From contig JAKVCR010000019.1 of NCBI GenBank assembly GCA_022448985.1, positions 2,027 to 66,026 on the forward strand: DNA of 64,000 nt, given 5' to 3'. This DNA is from Roseibacillus sp. GTDB lineage: Bacteria; Verrucomicrobiota; Verrucomicrobiia; Verrucomicrobiales; Akkermansiaceae. The position numbers and the translations under genes were made by a program. Below, piece after piece: positions 27,008-37,400 of the stretch. Below the pieces are notes generated by a model. That model was not told where the DNA came from and did not search any database. It worked only from the letters and a program-made list of their open reading frames with translations. The stretch's first letter is position 1. Each line of letters starts with the position of its first letter.

Positions 27008-28960
27008 ATGACTCTCCGCCGTGTCTCTCGTCTCCCGCTGCTGGTTCTTCTCATCTCGCTCCTCTCTGCTCTGGTGGCTAGCGCGTCTGAAGAGAAAACG
27101 GTAGGTCAAAAAATCGACAAGGGGATGGAACCGATTTCGAAGGCTGTTTCGGATGTTATCTTCTTCAAGGTCCCCTTCACGGAGATTCCGGCGGTTCTGG
27201 TCATGCTGGCCGTAACAGCTCTCTTTTTGAGCATTTATTTTCGATTCATCAACCTGCGGGCCTTCGGCTTGGCTCTTCGCACGGTTCGCGGCAGATACTC
27301 CACCAAGGATGATCCGGGGCGGATTACGCACTTTCAGGCGCTGGCCACGGCCCTTTCAGGTACGGTGGGTCTTGGCAACATTGCCGGAGTGGCTCTCGCT
27401 ATCGGGATCGGAGGGCCGGGTGCGGTATTCTGGATGATCGTCATGGGGTTCCTGGGGATGACCTCCAAGTTTACGGAGTGTACCCTGGGGGTCAAATACC
27501 GGAAAGTAGCGGATGATGGGACGGTTCAGGGGGGTGGTATGTATTATCTTCGTGACGGCCTGAAGGAGAAGGGGCTGGGCGGGCTCGGGATGATCCTGGC
27601 CATCATTTTCGCGATAGCCTGTATCGGAGGAGCCCTGGGTGCGGGCAATATGTTCCAGGTCAATCAGGCGCATGCCCAGGTTTCGGAGACCTTCAACATT
27701 TTCCAGGGTGAAAACTCGGCTTGGATGTTCGGAGCCTTGGTGGCCGTCCTGGTCGGGGCGGTGATCATCGGCGGAATTGTATGGATTGCACGGGTGACGG
27801 AGTTTCTCGTGCCCATCATGTGCGTGATCTACATCGCAGCCTGCGCGATCGTTCTGATCACGCATGCCGGGGATGTTCCGGGCGCGCTGGGGACGATCGT
27901 AAAGGAGGCCTTTTCGCCTAGTGCGGCGGCCGGGGGAGCAACGGGCGGATTCATCGTCGCCCTGATCCAAGGTATCAGGCGCGGGGTGTTCTCGAACGAG
28001 GCAGGCGTGGGATCAGCTGCCATCGCTCACTCCGCGGTGAAGACCGAGAAGCCGGCCAGTGAGGGCGTGGTGGCTCTTTTGGAACCCTTCGTGGACACGG
28101 TGGTGGTTTGCACCATGACCGCTCTGGTGATCGTGGTGACCGGGATGTGGAAGGTGAATGCGGACGTGGCGGAAGACTCGGTCATTCTTCGCAAAGGGCC
28201 GGATGCCACCGCGGTGGAGCTGGTCGCCTACGAAAAGGGCCAGATGTTGAAGGTGGATGAGAAGTGGCGAAAAGTGACTGCCAAGGGTTCCGGCAGGATG
28301 GGCTGGATCGTGGCGGGATCGGTTAGCGAACTTGAGGATGAAAAGGGCGTGCATGCGGCCGGGGAAGATGGGGCGGTGATTCGGGTGGCCCCCGGGAAGA
28401 AGGAGGAGGAGGTTGAGAAGCTCGCGGTGGACGGCAAGGTGACGGTCGAGACCGAAAGTTTTACCAATGACGAGGGGAAAGTTGACACCCGGGAAGTGGT
28501 ATGGGCTAAGGTGAATAATCCTGAGGCCGGTGATTCCGGCTGGGTTCGCCTGAAGGATCTCACCGAGCGTAGTGGAACGAGCGGCGGGATCTGGCTCACT
28601 TCGCAGGCATTCAAGGGGGTCATTGGCTGGTTCCCGATGGTGCTGGCGGTGGCGGTCTTCCTCTTCGCGTTTTCGACCATGATCACCTGGTCTTATTACG
28701 GCGAGCAGGCCCTTGGGTTCCTGACCGGCGGGAACCGGGCGGTAGCGCTGGGTTACAAGGTGGTCTTCTGTCTTTGCGTGGTGATCGGGTCGGCGGCTTC
28801 ACTGGGGAATATCCTCGACCTTTCCGATGCTCTCTTCTTCGCCATGGTGATACCGAATCTGATAGGGCTGTATATCCTTCTTCCGGTGGTAAAGCGCGAA
28901 TTGCGGAAATTCAAGGAGCACGCTGCGGAGGTCGATACTAAGGGTTCCGCGGGAGAGTAA
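27008..28960 (+). CDS. AGCS sodium:amino-acid symporter with inserted SH3b-like domains
   Basis: About 650 residues; ATG 27008 gives a signal-like start (MTLRRVSRLPLLVLLISLLS). A GTG at 27002 is possible. The membrane part is a clear alanine or glycine:sodium symporter: ALSGTVGLGNIAGVALAIGI, GVFSNEAGVGSAAIAHSA and FAFSTMITWSYYGEQ. Between VIVVTGMW (near 28145) and WLTSQAFKGVIGWF (near 28600), where AGCS proteins normally have a short loop, about 145 residues are inserted. The insert has two SH3b-like units, SVILRKGP...WRKVTAKGSGRMGWI and AVIRVAPG...VWAKVN...SGWVRLKDL. SH3b domains often bind cell wall. The frame is intact, so this is a real fusion. It imports a small neutral amino acid. Confidence 0.85.
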   Translation: MTLRRVSRLPLLVLLISLLSALVASASEEKTVGQKIDKGMEPISKAVSDVIFFKVPFTEIPAVLVMLAVTALFLSIYFRFINLRAFGLALRTVRGRYSTKDDPGRITHFQALATALSGTVGLGNIAGVALAIGIGGPGAVFWMIVMGFLGMTSKFTECTLGVKYRKVADDGTVQGGGMYYLRDGLKEKGLGGLGMILAIIFAIACIGGALGAGNMFQVNQAHAQVSETFNIFQGENSAWMFGALVAVLVGAVIIGGIVWIARVTEFLVPIMCVIYIAACAIVLITHAGDVPGALGTIVKEAFSPSAAAGGATGGFIVALIQGIRRGVFSNEAGVGSAAIAHSAVKTEKPASEGVVALLEPFVDTVVVCTMTALVIVVTGMWKVNADVAEDSVILRKGPDATAVELVAYEKGQMLKVDEKWRKVTAKGSGRMGWIVAGSVSELEDEKGVHAAGEDGAVIRVAPGKKEEEVEKLAVDGKVTVETESFTNDEGKVDTREVVWAKVNNPEAGDSGWVRLKDLTERSGTSGGIWLTSQAFKGVIGWFPMVLAVAVFLFAFSTMITWSYYGEQALGFLTGGNRAVALGYKVVFCLCVVIGSAASLGNILDLSDALFFAMVIPNLIGLYILLPVVKRELRKFKEHAAEVDTKGSAGE

Positions 28961-28966
28961 GCCAGC

Positions 28967-30985
28967 ATGGCGCGCGAGTACACCCTACAGCGTCCGACCA
29001 CCACTGGTGCGTCCGGGATCGACTTTGCCGAGGAGTTGAATGAGCAGCAACTGGCGGCGGTCTCGTCGCCCCCGGGTCCGGCCCTGGTCATCGCGGGGGC
29101 GGGATCGGGCAAGACCCGGACCTTGACCTACCGGGTGGCCTACCTTCTGGACAGGGGCATCGAACCGCGCCACATCCTCCTCCTGACTTTCACCAACAAG
29201 GCGGCCCAGGAGATGCTGGAGCGGGTGCGGGCCCTCGTTCCCCGGGATGTCAGCGAAATGTGGGGAGGAACGTTTCACTCGGTGGGCAACCGGATCCTGC
29301 GCCGGCATGCGGAAGAGATCGGATTCACCAAGTCCTTCTCCATCATGGACCGGGATGACCAGAAGTCGCTCATGAACACGGTCATCGCAGAGTGTGAGAT
29401 CGACACCTCGGCGCGCCGCTTTCCCAAGCCCGATGTCCTGATCTCGATCTTCAGCCTGATTGAGAATACGGGGATGACCCTTGAGGACCTCCTTGAGGAG
29501 CGTTATCCCTACTTTGAGGAGTGGGGGCAGGAGATCGCACGGGTGGAGGAACGCTACCGCAGGAAGAAACGCGAGATCAACTCGATGGATTTCGATGATC
29601 TCCTGGTTCTTACCCTCCGACTCCTGCAGAAGGACGAGGAACTGCGGCGTCTCTACCAGAAGCGCTTCCAGTATGTCCTGGTGGATGAATTCCAGGACAC
29701 CAACCAGGTTCAGAGCGAGCTGGTGGACCTGCTGGTCGGGGAACACCAGAGCCTGATGGTGGTGGGTGATGACGCCCAGTCGATCTACTCGTGGCGGGGG
29801 GCCGACATGGATAACATCCTGAGTTTTCCCGAGCGCTACCCCGAGGCGCAGGTCTACCGGATCGAGAAGAATTACCGTAGTGTGCCCGAGATCCTCGATC
29901 TCTCCAACTCTGCCATCAAGGCCAACCGCCACCGCTTCGAAAAGGATTTGCAGGCGGCGCGGGAGGGCGGGGCCATGATGCCGGCTCTGGTGCCGCTGGA
30001 AGACCCCAATGCCCAGGCCCAGTTCGTGGCCCAGCGGATCCTGGAATTGCGGGACGAGGGAGTGGAACTGGAGGAAATGGCAGTGCTCTACCGGGCGCAT
30101 CACCAGAGTATGACCTTGCAGATGGAGCTCCGGAACCGGGGCATCCCCTTCCAGATCACGAGCGGACTGCGTTTCTTTGAGCAGGCCCACATCAAGGATG
30201 TGGCGGCCTTCATGCGCTTCGTGACCAATCGGCGGGACGAGGTCAGTTTCAAGCGGATGGTGAGTCTCCTGCCCGGGATCGGGGGAAAGAATGCCGATAA
30301 GCTCTGGCGGGGATGGGCCGCGACACCCCACGCAGCATCGGAGGAGCCGCCGGCCTGTTTTTCCGATATTCTCGACGAACTCCCAGTGCCAAGGAAATCG
30401 GTGAGCCACTGGGAGCAGCTCGGCCATACCCTTGATGAACTGGTGACGGAGGAAGGCTTCGCCCGTCCCTCCGAGATGATCTTCAGTGTCCTGGAGGGGG
30501 TTTACGACGAGGTCATGCGGGAGTCCTTCGACAACTACGAGAACCGGCGTTCTGACCTCGAGGAACTGATGAACTACTCGGACCGTTTCGATGATATCCT
30601 CGAATGCCTGGCGCAGCTCTCGCTCATGTCGGCGGTCGATGGAGACCCCAGCGGGAGTAAGGCGGAACTGGACAAGGAACAGGTCGTGCTCTCTTCCGTT
30701 CACCAGGCCAAGGGGCTGGAGTGGAAGGTGGTATTTGTGATTTCCCTGACCGACGGGATGTTTCCCAACGGACGGGTGCTCGATGCGGATGACGATTACA
30801 TGCTGGAGGAGGAACGGCGTCTCTTTTACGTGGCCATCACGAGGGCCAAGGACGAACTCTACCTGACCTATCCCCAGATCAATCCCAAGAGTTATTCCGG
30901 GGACGTGATCCAGCGGCCCTCACGCTTCCTCGATGACTGCCCCCAGGAGTTGCTGGAGGAATGGCAGGTTGCGGGCGAATGGTGA
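28967..30985 (+). CDS. UvrD/PcrA/Rep-type superfamily 1 DNA helicase
   Basis: 672 residues with the full set of SF1A helicase motifs. The Q motif region is LNEQQLAAVSSP; motif I is GAGSGKTRTLTYRV near residue 44; motif II is VDEFQDTNQ near 240; motif III is GDDAQSIYSWRGAD; motif IV covers KNYRSVPEIL; motif V is SSVHQAKGLEWKVV; and motif VI is FYVAITRAKDELYL near 622. It unwinds DNA in repair or replication restart. Which of UvrD, PcrA or Rep it matches best cannot be told by eye. It begins 6 bases after the symporter gene and ends convergent with cstA. Confidence 0.92.
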   Translation: MAREYTLQRPTTTGASGIDFAEELNEQQLAAVSSPPGPALVIAGAGSGKTRTLTYRVAYLLDRGIEPRHILLLTFTNKAAQEMLERVRALVPRDVSEMWGGTFHSVGNRILRRHAEEIGFTKSFSIMDRDDQKSLMNTVIAECEIDTSARRFPKPDVLISIFSLIENTGMTLEDLLEERYPYFEEWGQEIARVEERYRRKKREINSMDFDDLLVLTLRLLQKDEELRRLYQKRFQYVLVDEFQDTNQVQSELVDLLVGEHQSLMVVGDDAQSIYSWRGADMDNILSFPERYPEAQVYRIEKNYRSVPEILDLSNSAIKANRHRFEKDLQAAREGGAMMPALVPLEDPNAQAQFVAQRILELRDEGVELEEMAVLYRAHHQSMTLQMELRNRGIPFQITSGLRFFEQAHIKDVAAFMRFVTNRRDEVSFKRMVSLLPGIGGKNADKLWRGWAATPHAASEEPPACFSDILDELPVPRKSVSHWEQLGHTLDELVTEEGFARPSEMIFSVLEGVYDEVMRESFDNYENRRSDLEELMNYSDRFDDILECLAQLSLMSAVDGDPSGSKAELDKEQVVLSSVHQAKGLEWKVVFVISLTDGMFPNGRVLDADDDYMLEEERRLFYVAITRAKDELYLTYPQINPKSYSGDVIQRPSRFLDDCPQELLEEWQVAGEW

Positions 30986-31013
30986 TCAACTGTTGCAGGG
31001 ATTGCCGCCGGGG

Positions 31014-32867
31014 CTAGCAGCTCCGTCCTCCCTCCGGAAGGGACTCGGTGGAGCCGGAGAGGTCTTCCAGTACGCCCCGGGCCCGGGGCCAGGCAGCCAC
31101 CGCCTCAAATATGATCCAGAGCTGGAGGGCAATGGTGGCGAGGCCGAGGACAGCTAGAAGGATCTGGGCGTTCTGGAAAAATTCGTAGACCTTGATCCCC
31201 ATCGCGATGCCGGGAAGAACGAGCATCAGGATGGTCGGAGGGACGATGAACCAGACGGGGAGGGCCCGGCGCCAGAGCCAGAAGGTGATGACGAGGAAGG
31301 CAAGTCCGGCGAGGAGCTGGTTGGTGGCACCGAAGAGAGGCCAGAGGATCAGGCCACCCTTGCCGGCAGAGTCGAGAGTCCAGGCCGCACCTGGTGGGGG
31401 AAGGGCTGCGAGGGCGCCGGCGAGAATAATGGCAAAGATGGTGGCTCCGTGCTTGTTGGTAAGGATGGAGAGGGGATGGCGGGAAGGTGCAGATGCCTCC
31501 CTTGGAACGAAGGTGGAAGCCAGTTCCTGAACCACGTAGCGCTGCAGGCGGCAGGCGGTGTCGAGGGTGGTGGCGGCAAAGGAGGCGACGAAGACACCCA
31601 TGAGGGCGACTGCGAACGGAGCCTTCATGCCGAGAGCCACCAGGAAGTTGGCCGAGCCCTCCACGAAGGCTCCGACCTTGGCGCCGAGACTGCCGAGGGA
31701 AGCCCAGGAACCGTAGCGGGCCTCGTAAGCTGCGCTCCCGAAGAGGGTCCCGTCCGCGCCCTTTGCTCCCAGTCCGAGGCCGGCCACGCAGGCGAGGATA
31801 ACGAGGGTGGCAAGGAAACCCTCGGTGAGCATTGAGCCATAGCCCACGAACTGGGCATCGGATTCGGACTTCAGTTGCTTGGAAGAGGTGCCGGAAGAGA
31901 CCAGGCAGTGAAAGCCCGAGATTGCTCCGCAGGCGATGGTGATGAAGAGGAAGGGGAAGATCCAGGGAGCTCCCTCCGGGGCAGCCCGAAAGGCGGGGGC
32001 CACGATCTCAAGGCTCTGGCGATCGCCCCCGGGGGACGCGGGTGCCCCCCCGATGAGACCAGCCACCACGAGGCCGATCACGATGAGGCCAAGGGTGGAA
32101 ATAAGCTGGAGGGAGTTGATGAAATCCCGGGGTTGAAGGAGAGTCCAGACCGGGAGGACGGAGGCAAGGTAGGAATAGAGAAGGAGAATAGCGACCCAGG
32201 CGACTACCGGCAGGGCTGCTAGGCTCTGGTTGATATCGGCGAGGAATCCTACGTTCCCGAACGCCACGGTGAGATACATGATGGCAAGGGTGAGGAGGGA
32301 GGGGATGATGAGATTGACCCCGCGGCGGTGAAGATAGACTCCGATCACGATGGCGATGGGAATCTGGACGAGGCAGGGCAGGATGGCGGCCGGGTATTGT
32401 TTCAGCACGGCAGCAATGACCAGTCCGAAGATGGCCAGCACAATGGTGAGGGCGAGGAAGAGGACGGAGAGGAAGAGGAGACGGGTGCGTTTGCTGAGGA
32501 CCCGCCCTGCGATATCTCCCACGGTCTGGCCACGGTTGCGCATGGAGACCACGAGGGCCCCGAAATCGTGGACTGCACCGATGAGAATGGATCCGAAAAG
32601 AACCCAGAGGAGGGCGGGAACCCAACCCCAGATTACGGCTAGGGCGGGCCCGACGATCGGGCCGGTGCCCGCAATGCTGGTAAAGTGATGTCCGAAGATG
32701 ACGCCCTTGCGGGTGGGAACGTAGTCGCTGCCATCCTCCATCTCGACGGAGGGAACGCGGGCCGCGGGGTCGAGCTTGAAAATCTTGCGGGCGAGGAACC
32801 TGCCGTAGGTGTGGTAGGCCACCAGGTAGAGGACAAGGGCGCCAAGCGCGATCGCGAGGGTCTGCAT
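31014..32867 (-). CDS. cstA: Carbon starvation CstA-family peptide/pyruvate transporter
   Basis: 617 residues with about 15 membrane helices. The N-terminus LVAYHTYGRFLARKIFKLDP and the stretch GHHFTSIAGTGPIVGPALAV are signature CstA sequences, followed by VHDFGALVVSMRNRGQTVGD. Family members import peptides during starvation or pyruvate (BtsT). It is shorter than Escherichia coli CstA (about 700), mostly at the C-terminus, as in many bacteria. It lies 65 bases downstream of coaD on the same strand, so it may be read from the same transcript, though the functions are unrelated. Confidence 0.92.
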   Translation of the reverse strand: MQTLAIALGALVLYLVAYHTYGRFLARKIFKLDPAARVPSVEMEDGSDYVPTRKGVIFGHHFTSIAGTGPIVGPALAVIWGWVPALLWVLFGSILIGAVHDFGALVVSMRNRGQTVGDIAGRVLSKRTRLLFLSVLFLALTIVLAIFGLVIAAVLKQYPAAILPCLVQIPIAIVIGVYLHRRGVNLIIPSLLTLAIMYLTVAFGNVGFLADINQSLAALPVVAWVAILLLYSYLASVLPVWTLLQPRDFINSLQLISTLGLIVIGLVVAGLIGGAPASPGGDRQSLEIVAPAFRAAPEGAPWIFPFLFITIACGAISGFHCLVSSGTSSKQLKSESDAQFVGYGSMLTEGFLATLVILACVAGLGLGAKGADGTLFGSAAYEARYGSWASLGSLGAKVGAFVEGSANFLVALGMKAPFAVALMGVFVASFAATTLDTACRLQRYVVQELASTFVPREASAPSRHPLSILTNKHGATIFAIILAGALAALPPPGAAWTLDSAGKGGLILWPLFGATNQLLAGLAFLVITFWLWRRALPVWFIVPPTILMLVLPGIAMGIKVYEFFQNAQILLAVLGLATIALQLWIIFEAVAAWPRARGVLEDLSGSTESLPEGGRSC

Positions 32868-32932
32868 GAGGAGAAGATTAAAGGGCGAAGGGGGAGCAGT
32901 CGACAGACGAATATATGCCGTCCGGGGACTCC

Positions 32933-33427
32933 CTACGCGTCTGTGTTTGTGGCAGAGAGGGCCTCGAAAACGGGATCCGGAACGTAGCGCCGCACGGTGT
33001 CTTCCCAGCCCTCGGGACCGATCAGGCTCTTGACCATGCTGGAACTCAGTTCCGCGATATCACGGGGAGGCATGAGGAAGATGGTGGTGATCTCCGGGGC
33101 AAGGTCGGCATTGATATGGCGCATGACGCGCTCGTATTCGTAGTCGTCCGCGGTGCGCACCCCGCGCAGGATGTAGGCCGCATTCTGTTCCTTGGCATAG
33201 TCGACCAGGTAGCGATTATCGAAATTCGAGAAAGTGAGTCGCTCACAGGAAGGCACGGAGGCCTTCAGGAGTTCGAGGCGTTCCTCAACCGAGAAACTGT
33301 AATGTTTCTCGGGGTTGGTTCCGATCGCGACGATAAGACGGTCGAATAGCTCAAGACCGCGCTGGATCATCCAGAGGTGTCCGTTGGTTGGAGGGTCAAA
33401 GCTCCCGGCGTAGACAGCGGTGTGCAT
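32933..33427 (-). CDS. coaD: Pantetheine-phosphate adenylyltransferase CoaD
   Basis: 164 residues, the usual size. It shows the nucleotidyltransferase start YAGSFDPPTNGHLWMIQRGL, with the (T/H)xGH motif as TNGH, then NPEKHYSFSVEERLELL, LRGVRTADDYEYERVM with the Arg that binds phosphopantetheine, and the C-terminal SSSMVKSL segment. It transfers AMP from ATP to 4'-phosphopantetheine, the penultimate step in coenzyme A synthesis. It follows the SurA-like gene by 30 bases and precedes cstA. Confidence 0.96.
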   Translation of the reverse strand: MHTAVYAGSFDPPTNGHLWMIQRGLELFDRLIVAIGTNPEKHYSFSVEERLELLKASVPSCERLTFSNFDNRYLVDYAKEQNAAYILRGVRTADDYEYERVMRHINADLAPEITTIFLMPPRDIAELSSSMVKSLIGPEGWEDTVRRYVPDPVFEALSATNTDA

Positions 33428-33457
33428 GGTGTTTCTGCGCCCTCGAGGAAAGGACGA

Positions 33458-34435
33458 TTACGCATTACGCCGGATGATGGCGGTACGCTTGAGCATCTTG
33501 ATCCACTCATCGTAGCGTCCGGAGCGCTTTTCGATTTCGACCTCTGTGCGCATGCGTTCCCTCATCTCGGTATCAAAGGTGGGCAGGGCCCCCTGGGTGA
33601 TCTTAACGACCTTTACGATTGTGAAGCCAAGTCTGTCCTTGAGTGGGCCTACGATGGTCCCTTCGGACGTATCGAAGAGGATGTCGGCAAAGCCGATCTC
33701 AAGATCAGAGCGGAGGGTGTCTTCCCATAGACCGCCCTTGTCCGCAAAGGCCCCTGAGGAGTGGGACTTGGCGATGGAGGAGAAGTCGGCTCCTCCCTTC
33801 ACCTGGACTGCCAGTTTTTCAGCGAGGGTAAGTTGCTCTTCCTGCGTGGCGACAGGGTTGTCCTTGTCGATAGCGGGGATGTAGATCTTGCGAAAGGTGA
33901 TCCTGTCTTTGGTGCGGTCCCGCAGGTCGGCGGCACGTTCACCGAAGCGTTTTCTGATCTCGGCATCGGTGGCAGGAGCCACATCCTTGAACTGTTCGCG
34001 CTTGAAGGACTGGACCAGGATCTTCTCCTGCTGCGACCTTTCAAATTCCCGGCGGGTCATGCTGCTGGCCTTGAGGTAGTTGCGGAATTCCTCCTGGCTT
34101 CCCTTGAAGTTGATGCGGATGAATCTTTCGACCTCCTGCTTGACGATGTATTCCGGAATCTGAAGCTTCTTCTCCTCAAGGTTGCTGAGGACCAGTTTGT
34201 GCTCGATGAGCTGGTCGAGTACTTCCTTGTGCGCTTCAGTGAGGGCCTTCTTGAATTTCTCACCACGGCGCGGGTACTTAGCCATCAGCATCCCGATAGT
34301 GGGGGCCAGTTGCTGTTGGACTTCCCGCGTGCTGATCATCTTACCGTTAACGGTCGCGGCGGTCCTGAGAAGGGGAACCGGGGCGGCGGTCAGGGGAGTG
34401 ATCAGAATGGTGGTTGCGAAGAGGAGAAATTTCAT
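33458..34435 (-). CDS. Periplasmic SurA/PpiC-type peptidyl-prolyl isomerase
   Basis: 325 residues with a signal peptide (MKFLLFATTILITPLTAAP). A SurA-type N-terminal helical domain (VNGKMISTREVQQQLAP, VLDQLIEHKLVLSNLEEKKL) is followed by a parvulin domain at about 175-285, with RDRITFRKIYIP, FSSIAKSHSSGAFADKGGLW and LFDTSEGTIVGPLKDRLGFT. It should act as a chaperone and prolyl isomerase for outer-membrane proteins. Its start overlaps the mfd stop as ATGA, so its translation is probably coupled to mfd. One parvulin domain is present, where E. coli SurA has two. Confidence 0.88.
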   Translation of the reverse strand: MKFLLFATTILITPLTAAPVPLLRTAATVNGKMISTREVQQQLAPTIGMLMAKYPRRGEKFKKALTEAHKEVLDQLIEHKLVLSNLEEKKLQIPEYIVKQEVERFIRINFKGSQEEFRNYLKASSMTRREFERSQQEKILVQSFKREQFKDVAPATDAEIRKRFGERAADLRDRTKDRITFRKIYIPAIDKDNPVATQEEQLTLAEKLAVQVKGGADFSSIAKSHSSGAFADKGGLWEDTLRSDLEIGFADILFDTSEGTIVGPLKDRLGFTIVKVVKITQGALPTFDTEMRERMRTEVEIEKRSGRYDEWIKMLKRTAIIRRNA

Positions 34436-37400
34436 GGCGGATTAAGGGACTCTAGCCATTCGACTGCTTCGGAGAGCATACGGCTCGAATCCGTGGATCT
34501 CAAGCGAGGAAAGTGGCGGTTATTGATCATGAGGTATCCTCCGTTACGTTGAACCATGAGGCGATCACCGCGGATCTCCACCATCTCGGCCCCAGCGGCG
34601 GCCGCTTCCAGCCTGAGGCGGCTGACCTGGATCAGGTTGCGGGCGGGGGCGGGAATCTGCCCGAAGCGATCCCGCAGACGTTCTTCGTAGCTGCGCAGCT
34701 CGTCCTGCCCGGCAAGGCTCGCCAGTTCCCGGTAGGCCGCGAGACGGGACTTCGAATCCGTGATGTATCCGGCGGGAATATATACGGGAAGTTGTTCCTT
34801 GTCAGAATCCTCGTAGCGCGATTCGGAGAAGGAGAGGAAGTCGGCCCGCAGGACAACATCCGTTCGTCGGCGTACCGTGCGACCGCTCAGGCGCTCGACC
34901 GATTGGCGAAGTAGCTGGCAGTAGAGATCAAAGCCCACCGCTGCGATATGGCCCGACTGCCGTGTTCCGAGCAGGTTGCCGGCCCCCCGGATCTCGAGAT
35001 CGCGCATGGCGATCTTGAAGCCCGATCCGAGGGCGGTGTACTGCTTGATGGCGCTTACGCGTTTTTTCGCATCACCGGTCGAAATCTGGTCCCGCGGGAG
35101 CATGAGGATGGCGTAGGCACGCCGGGTGGCACGGCCGACCCGCCCCCTCAACTGGTAGAGATCGGCCAGTCCGAATCGGTCGGCCCGGTCAATGAGAATG
35201 GTGTTGGCGTTTGGGATGTCGATGCCACTTTCAATGATGGTAGTGGATAGAAGGACATCGGCTTTTCCGTCGACGAAGGTGTGCATTACCTCTTCCAGGT
35301 CGTCGCGGGCCATCTGTCCGTGTCCCACCAGGATCCTGGCTTCGGGGACCAGTTCCTGCAGACGTTTCCGGACCATCTCAATGCTCTGGACGCGGTTGTG
35401 GAGGAAGAAGACCTGTCCTTCGCGTTCCAGCTCCCGGCGTACGCTGTCCCGGATCACCCGTTCATCATAGGCACAGACCGAAGTGTGAACAGGTATGCGG
35501 TCAGGCGGGGCAGTGTCGATAGTCGACATGTCCCGTACGCCCATGAGTGAAAAGTAGAGGGTGCGGGGAATAGGGGTGGCCGAGAGGGTAAGGAGGTCGA
35601 TCTGGCAGAAGCGTTCCTTGAATTGCTCCTTGTGCCTGACCCCGAAGCGCTGTTCCTCGTCGACGATGGCAAGGCCGAGGTTCTGGAAGGATACGTCCCC
35701 CGAAAGGAGCCGGTGGGTGCCGATCACAATGTCTACGCTGCCATGGGCGATGCCCTTGATAGTTTCCGCAATTTCGCTGGGCTTGCGGAATCGACTGAGG
35801 AGTTCGATACGGATGGGGAACTCGCTCATACGTTCGCGGAAAGTGCGCCAGTGCTGTTCCGCCAGCACGGTGGTAGGTACCAGAATGGCAACCTGGCTGC
35901 CGCCGGTTACGGCCTTGAAGGCTGCACGAATGGCCACCTCGGTCTTGCCGAATCCGACATCGCCGCAGATCAGACGATCCATTGGCTGGCTGGACTCCAT
36001 GTCCGCCTTCGTTTCCGAGATGGCCCGGATCTGGTCAGGCGTTTCGGTAAAGGGAAAGGAGTTCTCGAATTCCCACATCCACCTGGTATCGGCCGGATGG
36101 GCGTGGCCTTGCTGGGATTCACGTTCGGCGTGAGTGCGCAGGAGGCGGGCGGCGTAGTCCATGATCGCGGCTTCCGCGGACTTACGGACCTTGCTCCAGC
36201 GCCCGTCACCGAGTCGGCTCAGGAGAGGGGCCTTTCCTCCAACCCCGACGTAGCGCGAGACGAGGTACGATTGCTCGATGGGAACGTGCAGAGAGCTCCC
36301 GTCCCGGTATTCAATGGATAATTCCTCTTCTCCTTCCTCGTTCTGGGACAGTCCCCGGTAGCGTCCGATGCCGTAGTCAGCGTGTACGACGAGGTCGTCT
36401 TCATTCAGTTGGTCCAGTTCCGTGGCGGCAGAGTGCGAGCGGACCTTCTCAAGGCGCTGTAGCCGGGTCGGGCGGACGGAAGTGTGGTAACGGCCGAGCA
36501 GTTCGGCGAGGGAGAGGACCGCCAGCTTGGCCGAGCGCAGGACGAAACCCTCTGGGATGGCAAGATCGAGAAAGTTACATCCCGTTACCGGGAGATGGGT
36601 ACCACTCAGTTCGCGGAAGCGCTCCCTTTCGCCCTCGGTCGCGGCGGCGACACAGACGGTCCACCCGCCGGCAAGCCAGTCATTGATATGATGGAAGACA
36701 GTACTTTGCTGTGCTTCATGCAGGATGAAATCGCCGGCGTCGAAGTGAGCGAAGGGGGTCCCATAGGCTTCCAGGTTGGAGTCACTTACGGCGGGATCGT
36801 CAGTGAGGACAATATCGGCATCTTCTATTCCATCTTCAAGGGCGAGGACAGTATCGTTGTCCTGGAACCAGTCTGCGAGGTGTCGATCCAGTGCGGGTGG
36901 GGAGAGTACGATTTCGGCATCATCGAGCCGTCGGATTGAAGTCTGCGAATCGAGGTCAAACTCGCGGATGGATTCGATCATACGGTCAAAGAACTCGATC
37001 CGAAGAGGGACGCGCGCCTGGATGGGGAAGACATCGAGGATCCCGCCTCGCCGCGCGAACTGCTGGCGAGCATGGACCTGGGCTACCTCCTCAAGCCCGA
37101 CCTTGAGCAGAGTCTCCTTCAACTCGTCGGGATCGCATTCACTTTCGACCTGCAGATGAAGAAAGGAGGAGTCGAATTCATCGGGACAGGGAGCGGAATG
37201 GGCGAAGACCTCAGCCGATGCGAGGGCCACTGCGGGACCATCCTTGGGATGTTCACGGAGGCACTGGAAGGCAGTCAGGCGCTCTGCGTCCCGTTCCGGG
37301 TCGCACAGTTCCATTTCGAAGTCCTCGGGTGCCGGATCGGGAAGTGTAATGGCATCAATCTGCCAGCCACGGAGTTCTGTGGCCACCCGTTCGCGGTGAC

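Noticed and set aside
28985-30703. Long minus-strand frame opposite the helicase (about 572 codons).
   Set aside because: The helicase on the plus strand has every SF1 motif; the opposite frame has none and reflects codon bias.
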